From positions 3,162,001 through 3,226,000 of the forward strand of contig CAWCTD010000003.1 in NCBI GenBank assembly GCA_963798455.1: a stretch of DNA of 64,000 bases, given 5' to 3'. Position numbers and translations under genes: made by a program. Origin of the DNA: CAWCTD01 sp963798455 (GTDB lineage Bacteria; Acidobacteriota; Terriglobia; Bryobacterales; Bryobacteraceae). Under the pieces are notes generated by a model, which saw nothing but the letters and a program-made list of their open reading frames with translations, ran no database searches and was not told the DNA's origin. Within the stretch, counting starts at the first letter, position 1; the number at the start of each line of letters is the position of its first letter. This document shows, piece by piece, positions 59,401 through 64,000 of the stretch.

Positions 59401-60986
59401 ACATCTACTCCATCGAGGACCTGGCGCAGCTCATCTATGACCTCAAGAACGCAAATCCGCGGGCGCGCATCTCGGTCAAGCTGGTGGCCGAGGTGGGCGT
59501 GGGCATCGTTGCCGCCGGCGTGGCTAAGGCCCACGCGGACGTCATCTTGATCAGCGGAGACAGCGGCGGCACGGGCGCCTCGCCCCTGACCTCCATCCGG
59601 CACGCCGGGGTCCCGTGGGAACTCGGCCTGGCCGAGACACAGCAAGTGCTGGTCATGAACGACCTGCGCAGCCGGGTCCGCCTGCAGACCGACGGCAAGC
59701 TGTGTACGGGGCGCGACGTGGCCATCGCGGCCCTGCTCGGCGCCGAAGAGTTCGGCTTCGCCACCATGCCGCTGGTCAGCTTGGGCTGCATCATGATGCG
59801 CAAGTGCCACTTGAACACCTGCCCGGTGGGCGTGGCCACGCAGGACCCCGAGCTGCGCAAGCGGTTCGCCGGCCAGCCGGAGCACGTAATTCGCTTCTTC
59901 TTCTTCGTCGCCGAGGAACTGCGCGAACTGATGGCTCGGATGGGCTTCCGGACGGTGGAGGAGATGGTGGGGCGCGTGGACATGCTGAACATGAAGGACG
60001 CGCTCGATCATTGGAAGGCCGCGGGCCTGGATTTCTCGTCCATCTTCTTCAACCCGGAAGTCCCTGCCAGGGTGGGCCGGCACTGCATGATCAGCCAGGA
60101 CCACGGCTTGGCCAGCGCGCTCGACTACCAGCTCATCGAGATGTGTCAGGAGGCGCTGGAAACCTGCCAGCCGGTCGATTTCAAGCTGCCCATACGGAAC
60201 GTCCACCGCACGGTGGGAACCATGCTGAGCGGGGAAGTCGCCCGGCGCTACGGTTCCGAGGGCCTGCCTGACGAGACCATCCGGCTGCATTTCACCGGCT
60301 CGGCCGGACAGAGTTTCGGAGCGTTCCTCGCCAAGGGCGTCACGCTTGTGCTGGAAGGCGACGCGAATGATTACACGGGCAAAGGGCTGTCGGGTGGCAA
60401 ACTGATCGTCTACCCGCCGAGAGAGTCCAGTTTCCGCCCGGAGGAAAACGTCCTCATTGGCAACACCGTTCTCTACGGGGCCACCAGCGGCGAGGCGTAC
60501 TTCAACGGAGTGGCCGGAGAGCGCTTCGCGGTCCGGAACTCCGGAGCCACGGCGGTGGTTGAGGGAGTGGGTGACCACGGCTGCGAGTACATGACCCGGG
60601 GCACCGTGGTCGTGCTCGGGCGGACCGGCCGCAACTTCGCCGCGGGCATGACCGGCGGCGCCGCTTACGTGCTGGACGAAACCGGCAAGTTCGCTTCGTC
60701 GCGGTGCAACCAAGCCAGTGTGGATCTGGAGCCTTTGGCGGAGGCAGAGGACATCCGCGCGGTGCAGAACCTTATCCTCCGGCACATCCAGACCACGGAC
60801 AGTCCGCGCGCCAAGTGGGTCCTGGACAGATGGGATGAGTTGCTCCCCAAGTTCGTCAAGGTGTTTCCGCATGAATGGAAGCGGGTCCTTGGAATTCCCC
60901 GGCGCGAGCGGAAGGCGGCGGATCAGTTGCCCTCGGCGTCTCTCGGCGCCGGGCAGCCGCCGGTAGGGCAGGTGCTCCATGGGTAA
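56406..60986 (+). CDS. gltB: glutamate synthase large subunit
   Basis: 1526 residues, the usual length. Cys26 in RDACGIGFIANV is the glutaminase nucleophile after removal of a 25-residue propeptide. The glutaminase (RFSTNTFPTWQLAHPFRYICHNGEINT), central domain, FMN synthase barrel (GEGGEDEERF, KPGEGGQLPGHK, SGDSGGTGASPLTS, 3Fe-4S cysteines in GCIMMRKCHLNTCPVG) and GXGXG domain are all present. It makes two glutamates from glutamine and 2-oxoglutarate with GltD. Unlike the split form at 10.7-16.3 kb this is a single chain. Confidence 0.96.
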   Translation: MNQPFTSPGLPLPQGLYEPRLERDACGIGFIANVKGLRSHEIILKGVEILINLTHRGACGCDPQTGDGAGVLIQVPHEFFAKQCSRIGFTLPAPGEYGVGMVFLPVERHDRLHCEGILERIVREEGLTLLGWRDTPIDANAIGRIARATQPYIEQIFIGRTLGMTREELDRKLYVVRKRAESEIATSDLKEKGFFYIPSLSSRTVVYKGLLLAPQIARFYKDLSDPEARSALCLVHQRFSTNTFPTWQLAHPFRYICHNGEINTLRGNVNWMYARQKILASEMFGDDIHKLFPIETPGGSDSAMFDNAAELLHLAGRSLPHVMGMLIPEAWDQDPTMHPAKRAFYEYHASLMEPWDGPAAIAFTDGRVIGATLDRNGLRPARWLVTDDDLLVMASETGVLPIPPESVRAKGRLRPGKMLLADLEEGRIVPDEEIKERLWSRQPYGQWIEENQVLVDRLPEPPRWQPSDLDTVVQRQRAFGYTEEDLRFVLAPMATSGEEPVGSMGTDTPLACLSEKPQPLFHYFKQLFAQVTNPAIDPIREELVMSLTSYIGTERNILAETPQHCHTLKLPHPILTNFELEKLRRLSWGDFLATTLSMLYRVDGGAVELERAVEGLCRRASLAIKNGYTVLILSDRGIEPEYAAIPSLLALSAVHHHLIREGTRTQVALIVESGEPREVTHFCLLIGFGASAVNPYLAIETLEDLCRNGRLEINFETALKNYKKSVNKGLLKVFSKMGISTLQSYRGAQVFEAVGLNKQLVDRYFTGTASRIEGVGLDVLAEEARRKHEFAYFPVGESETDLQPGGNFQYRARGEYHLVNPLTISKLQHAVRQENQATYKEYSALINDQSRQLCTLRGLMEFRTAREPLPIEEVEPASEIVKRFATGAMSFGSISKEAHETLARAMNRIGGRSNTGEGGEDEERFGDDRRSAVKQVASARFGVTVNYLVNADELQIKIAQGAKPGEGGQLPGHKVSEAIAKVRHSTPGVQLISPPPHHDIYSIEDLAQLIYDLKNANPRARISVKLVAEVGVGIVAAGVAKAHADVILISGDSGGTGASPLTSIRHAGVPWELGLAETQQVLVMNDLRSRVRLQTDGKLCTGRDVAIAALLGAEEFGFATMPLVSLGCIMMRKCHLNTCPVGVATQDPELRKRFAGQPEHVIRFFFFVAEELRELMARMGFRTVEEMVGRVDMLNMKDALDHWKAAGLDFSSIFFNPEVPARVGRHCMISQDHGLASALDYQLIEMCQEALETCQPVDFKLPIRNVHRTVGTMLSGEVARRYGSEGLPDETIRLHFTGSAGQSFGAFLAKGVTLVLEGDANDYTGKGLSGGKLIVYPPRESSFRPEENVLIGNTVLYGATSGEAYFNGVAGERFAVRNSGATAVVEGVGDHGCEYMTRGTVVVLGRTGRNFAAGMTGGAAYVLDETGKFASSRCNQASVDLEPLAEAEDIRAVQNLILRHIQTTDSPRAKWVLDRWDELLPKFVKVFPHEWKRVLGIPRRERKAADQLPSASLGAGQPPVGQVLHG

Positions 60987-62418
60987 GGTCACGGGCTTCA
61001 AGGAATTTGCGCGCGAGACCCCGAAACGGCGCGCCGTCAGCACCCGAATCAACGACTGGTTCGAGGTCTATACGGACTTTCCGGAAGAGAAGGTCCGCAC
61101 CCAGGGCGCGCGCTGCATGGATTGCGGGGTCCCCTTCTGCCACACCGGCTGCCCTCTGAACAACGTCATCCCGGACTTCAACGACCTGGCGTATCGGGAT
61201 CGCTGGAAGGAAGCGATCCGCGTGCTCCACTCCACGAACAACTTCCCGGAGTTCACCGGCCGCGTCTGCCCCGCGCCTTGCGAGACCGCTTGCGTGCTGG
61301 GCATCAACGAACCGCCGGTCACCATCAAGCTCATCGAAGAGACCATCGTGGAGCGCGCTTTCCGCGAGGGGTGGATCCGCCCCGAGGCGCCCGCCACGCG
61401 CACCGGAAAGCGCATTGCCATCGTCGGCTCGGGGCCGGCGGGCCTGGCGGCCGCGCAGCAGTTGAACCGCGCGGGCCACTGGGTGACGGTTTTCGAGAAA
61501 GCGGACCGCCCGGGAGGCCTGCTGCGGTACGGCATCCCGGACTTCAAGCTCGAGAAGCGCCACATCGACCGCCGCCTCGGCCAGTTGATGGCGGAAGGAA
61601 TCCGCTTCGAGACCAAGTCGCACGTGGGGGGCAACGTCCCGGTCCAGGTCCTTCAGGAGGAGTTCGATGCCATCCTGCTGGCCGGCGGCTCGGAGCAGCC
61701 CCGGGATCTCAAAGTGCCGGGCCGCGAGCTCAAGGGCATCCACTTCGCCATGGACTTCCTGCCGCAGCAGAACAAGCGCGGCGCCGGGGACCGCGACCTC
61801 GCCGCGGACCCGACGCGCCTCGCCGAGCCCATCCTGGCCACGGGCAAACGCGTGGTGATCATCGGCGGGGGCGACACTGGCGCCGACTGCCTGGGCACCT
61901 GCCACCGCCAGAAGGCGCGTTCGATCATGCAGTTCGAGCTCATGCCCAAACCGCCGGACCAGCGCTCCGATCTCACCCCTTGGCCGCTGTGGCCCCTCCA
62001 GTTGCGCATTGAGAGCTCTCACGAGGAGGGCGGTATCCGCGATTGGTCCGTGGCCACCACGCAATTTATCGGCGATGAGAACGGGAACGTGAAGCAGCTA
62101 CACGGCGTGCGCGTGGGCCCGCCGCCGAAGTTCGAGCCGGTTCCCGGCGCCGGGTTCAGCATGGACGTGGACCTGGTGCTGCTCGCCATGGGCTTCACCG
62201 GCCCAGTGCGCGGGGGCATGATTGAGCAGCTCGGCGTGGAGTTAGACCAGCGCGGCAACGTCGCCACCGACGAGAACTACATGTCCTCGGCGCCGAACGT
62301 TTTCGCCGCCGGCGACATGCGCCGCGGCCAGTCGCTGGTCGTCTGGGCCATCTCTGAAGGCCGCCAGGCCGCCCGCGCCATCGATCTGCACCTCATGGGC
62401 TCAACACGGCTGCCATAG
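60979..62418 (+). CDS. gltD: glutamate synthase small subunit (NADPH)
   Basis: 479 residues, overlapping gltB by 8 nt. N-terminal cluster-binding region ARCMDCGVPFCHTGCPLNN and CPAPCETACVLG; FAD-binding IVGSGPAGLAAAQQLNRAG; NADPH-binding VVIIGGGDTGADCLGTCHR; C-terminal FAD contact NVFAAGDMRRGQSLVVWAISEGRQAARAID. It feeds electrons from NADPH to GltB. Its last 117 nt are duplicated at 62993-63109 beyond a two-gene cassette. Confidence 0.95.
   Translation: MGKVTGFKEFARETPKRRAVSTRINDWFEVYTDFPEEKVRTQGARCMDCGVPFCHTGCPLNNVIPDFNDLAYRDRWKEAIRVLHSTNNFPEFTGRVCPAPCETACVLGINEPPVTIKLIEETIVERAFREGWIRPEAPATRTGKRIAIVGSGPAGLAAAQQLNRAGHWVTVFEKADRPGGLLRYGIPDFKLEKRHIDRRLGQLMAEGIRFETKSHVGGNVPVQVLQEEFDAILLAGGSEQPRDLKVPGRELKGIHFAMDFLPQQNKRGAGDRDLAADPTRLAEPILATGKRVVIIGGGDTGADCLGTCHRQKARSIMQFELMPKPPDQRSDLTPWPLWPLQLRIESSHEEGGIRDWSVATTQFIGDENGNVKQLHGVRVGPPPKFEPVPGAGFSMDVDLVLLAMGFTGPVRGGMIEQLGVELDQRGNVATDENYMSSAPNVFAAGDMRRGQSLVVWAISEGRQAARAIDLHLMGSTRLP
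62298..62414 (+). repeat. gltD 3'-end direct repeat, copy 1 (in gene)
   Basis: These 117 nt, from CGTTTTCGCCGCC to CTGCC before the stop, recur at 62993-63109 with four mismatches and no gaps. The mismatches change two residues (Gly to Ser, His to Tyr). Confidence 0.9.
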
Positions 62419-62442
62419 CGGTTAGCCAGGCTCAGTCGTGTC

Positions 62443-62679
62443 TCAGGCTGGGCGAAGCAAGGGCCCCACGGCTAGATCCTCGTCGAGGAGTGGCCAGTGA
62501 ATCCCATATCCCGAAGGCGAGAGCTCAAACCTGCTCCGCTCCAAGGGAGTGGCGCCCGCCAGCTTGTCCGAGCATTTCTCCCAAGGAATCTCAAACCGGC
62601 CGAACCCGGTTGTAATAATCAGGTGCGTATCCGTCACGCTGATTGCCTTGGCCAAGACAGGGCTCGTTTCAGTTTGCAT
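62443..62679 (-). CDS. DUF2442-domain protein
   Basis: 78 residues from the ATG at 62679 (AGGACC before it). AKAISVTDTHLIITTGFGRFEIPWEKCSDKL, then LSPSGYGIHWPLLDEDLAVG: the small beta fold with terminal WPxLDEDL that defines DUF2442, a family often paired with DUF4160 in what look like toxin-antitoxin or regulatory pairs. It overlaps the DUF4160 gene by 11 nt and lies downstream of gltD on the opposite strand. Confidence 0.8.
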   Translation of the reverse strand: MQTETSPVLAKAISVTDTHLIITTGFGRFEIPWEKCSDKLAGATPLERSRFELSPSGYGIHWPLLDEDLAVGPLLRPA

Positions 62680-62929
62680 GAGGACCTCCAAAGCGCTCCC
62701 GCCAAGCGGCGCAGAGTTCATCGAAGTGCTGGTAGATGATCCGCCTGACTTCACGCCGCAAGCTTGGGGTCAAGTTGTGCTCAAATACCTCCTCAATTTC
62801 AAATCGATCCTGGAAAAGCCAGAACTTGCACTCGGCATCTCCCTTGCGAGCGTGGATATGCATCGGTTCGAATCCCTCATTCGCATAGAAGAAGAGCCGC
62901 CACCCCAGAACAAACACCACTGTCGGCAT
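62669..62929 (-). CDS. DUF4160-domain protein
   Basis: 86 residues. MPTVVFVLGWRLFFYANEGFEPMHIHARKGDAECKFWL is a textbook DUF4160 start (PxI...G....F...E...PHVHV pattern, here PMHIHAR), followed by a helix EVEEVF-like stretch and RREVRRIIYQHFDELCAAW. It is the partner of DUF2442. The biochemical activity is unknown. The pair sits between two copies of the gltD 3' end. Confidence 0.82.
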   Translation of the reverse strand: MPTVVFVLGWRLFFYANEGFEPMHIHARKGDAECKFWLFQDRFEIEEVFEHNLTPSLRREVRRIIYQHFDELCAAWRERFGGPHAN

Positions 62930-62992
62930 GGAACACTCTCATTATAGGCCCGGCCCGTGTTCGCCCCCGTGACCTGCTCGGTGGGCGCCAGT

Positions 62993-63109
62993 CGTTTTCG
63001 CCGCCGGCGACATGCGCCGCGGCCAGTCGCTGGTCGTCTGGGCCATCTCTGAAAGCCGCCAGGCCGCCCGCGCCATCGACCTCTACCTCATGGGCTCAAC
63101 ACGGCTGCC
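62993..63109 (+). repeat. gltD 3'-end direct repeat, copy 2
   Basis: Copy of the gltD 3' end in the same orientation, in frame to a TGA directly after it. It has no start and cannot be translated as a separate gene. Left boundary CAGTCGTTTTCG; similarity stops immediately after CTGCC. Confidence 0.9.
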
Positions 63110-63153
63110 GTGAAGGCACGCCGGCCGCGTGCTCCTGCAAGTATCATAGAGGC

Positions 63154-64000
63154 ATGAGCCCTCAATCTTCGACGGAGCAGGAGGTGTCCGTCACCAAGAA
63201 CGTGATGGAGTTGGAACAGCAGTACTTACTCCAGAATTACAGCCGGTACCCCGTCGTCATGCGCCGCGGCAAGGGCTGCTACGTCTATGACGCTGAAGGA
63301 AAGCGCTACCTGGATCTGATCGCCGGGATCGGCGTGAATGCGCTGGGTCACGCGAACCCGCGCATCCTGCGCGTCATCCGCAGCCAGGCCCCCCTGCTGA
63401 TGCATTGCTCCAACCTTTACTACCACGAGTACCAGGGTCCTCTGGCCCGGAAACTGGCTGAGATCAGCGGGCTCCAGAGGAGCTTCTTCTGCAACTCGGG
63501 AACCGAGGCCATAGAGGGTGGGTTGAAGATGGCTCTCGGGCACGGGCACGGCATCAGCCCCGAAAAGTACGAGGTCGTCGCCCTCGACAACTCGTTCCAC
63601 GGACGAACCCTGGGCGCGCTCTCGATCACGGGTCAGCCGAAGTACCGGGCGGACTTCGGCCCGCTGCTGCCGGGCGTGAAGTTCGTGCCGCGCAACGAAA
63701 TCGCCGCGCTCGAGCAGGCCGTGGGCCCGCAAACAGCGGCCATCGTGCTGGAGTGGATTCAGGGAGAGGGCGGCGTTTACCCGCTTTCGGTCGAATTCGC
63801 GCGCCGGGCGAGGGAGCTCGCGGACGAGCATAACGCGCTCCTGGTACTGGATGAAATACAGTGCGGCGTGGGCCGCCCCGGCAAGTACTTCGCCTATCAA
63901 CTGGCCGAGCCGGCCGTCCAGCCGGACGTGGTGGTGGCGGCCAAGCCCTTGGCCGCGGGTCTGCCGCTGGGGGTGATCATCGCCAATGAAAAGGCGGCCG
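63154..64000 (+). CDS. acetylornithine/4-aminobutyrate-type aminotransferase (truncated by window end)
   Basis: 282 residues seen, open at the window edge. Class III PLP aminotransferase: GKGCYVYDAEGKRYLDLIAGIGVNALGH, FFCNSGTEAIEGGLKMA, DNSFHGRTLGALSITG, LEWIQGEGGVYPLS, LLVLDEIQCGVGRPGKYFAYQ, with the Schiff-base lysine in VVAAKPLAAGLPLG. Most like ArgD-type acetylornithine aminotransferases, which use glutamate as donor, but other omega-transaminases are not excluded. AGAGG precedes the ATG. It lies downstream of the gltD 3'-end copy. Confidence 0.85.
   Translation, partial: MSPQSSTEQEVSVTKNVMELEQQYLLQNYSRYPVVMRRGKGCYVYDAEGKRYLDLIAGIGVNALGHANPRILRVIRSQAPLLMHCSNLYYHEYQGPLARKLAEISGLQRSFFCNSGTEAIEGGLKMALGHGHGISPEKYEVVALDNSFHGRTLGALSITGQPKYRADFGPLLPGVKFVPRNEIAALEQAVGPQTAAIVLEWIQGEGGVYPLSVEFARRARELADEHNALLVLDEIQCGVGRPGKYFAYQLAEPAVQPDVVVAAKPLAAGLPLGVIIANEKAA

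Noticed and set aside
58623..61052. 809-residue minus-strand frame opposite gltB
   Set aside because: Shadow of gltB; no recognisable domain or plausible start.

Overview
The window looks like a chromosomal segment of an Acidobacteriota bacterium, probably Bryobacterales/Solibacter-like. This is an inference from family content, not a database match. The pointers are high GC, an Oar-type TonB receptor with an N-terminal carboxypeptidase-regulatory repeat, a membrane-anchored CadC-like winged-helix protein, a full-length MacB/ADOP-type permease beside a PadR regulator, and many Tat/Sec-exported small-molecule enzymes.

Layout. 1-9.2 kb: the 5' part of a TonB receptor, a winged-helix membrane protein, then a minus-strand run of exported proteins (double cupin, ABM-like, SMP-30 lipoprotein, TIM-barrel epimerase, small lipocalin-like protein, VOC protein, RraA-like protein) and a lone GHKL ATPase. 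9.3-23.3 kb: one tightly overlapping plus-strand operon, mvhD1-metF-two ferredoxin/glutamate-synthase-like proteins-GATase/GXGXG protein-hdrC-hdrB-hdrA(+GltD-like domain)-mvhD2-metV. It looks like a MetFV-HdrABC-MvhD methylene-THF reductase complex merged with a dispersed glutamate synthase, and is the most interesting object here. Its last 4.5 kb carries about 20 single-base indels, nearly all +1, that look like a low-quality consensus patch. 23.3-24.4 kb: a DUF433/DUF5615 toxin-antitoxin-like pair flanked by copies of the metV 3' end.

24.6-31.6 kb: a his operon (hisI-G-D-C-HAD-B-H-F-A) behind a classical histidine attenuator whose leader peptide has four His in five codons. 31.7-37.6 kb: a transhydrogenase pair without its soluble alpha subunit, a HAD phosphatase, a BlaI-type repressor, a YhaM-like exonuclease, a SurA-like chaperone and an XRE protein. 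37.8-43.1 kb: ABM protein, degenerate receiver, groES-groEL, slipin, PAS-SpoIIE phosphatase and a GIY-YIG protein. 43.1-48.3 kb: a mosaic stretch with a glucan-synthase remnant, an RRM protein, a frameshifted radical SAM gene, a DDAH-like enzyme whose 3' end lies in a tRNA-Lys fragment, about 0.8 kb without recognisable genes, and an intact tRNA-Lys.

48.4-64 kb: a large polyferredoxin membrane protein, an ADOP permease with PadR, a hicBA pair, an M28 peptidase, a LysR regulator divergent from a conventional gltB-gltD operon, a DUF2442/DUF4160 pair flanked by a copy of the gltD 3' end, and the start of an acetylornithine-type aminotransferase. The gltB promoter/leader closely resembles the one in front of the 9.3 kb Hdr-MetFV-glutamate-synthase operon, so the two nitrogen/one-carbon loci may be co-regulated. 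Two separate loci (metV and gltD) show the same architecture: a small toxin-antitoxin-like pair between direct copies of the host gene's 3' end.
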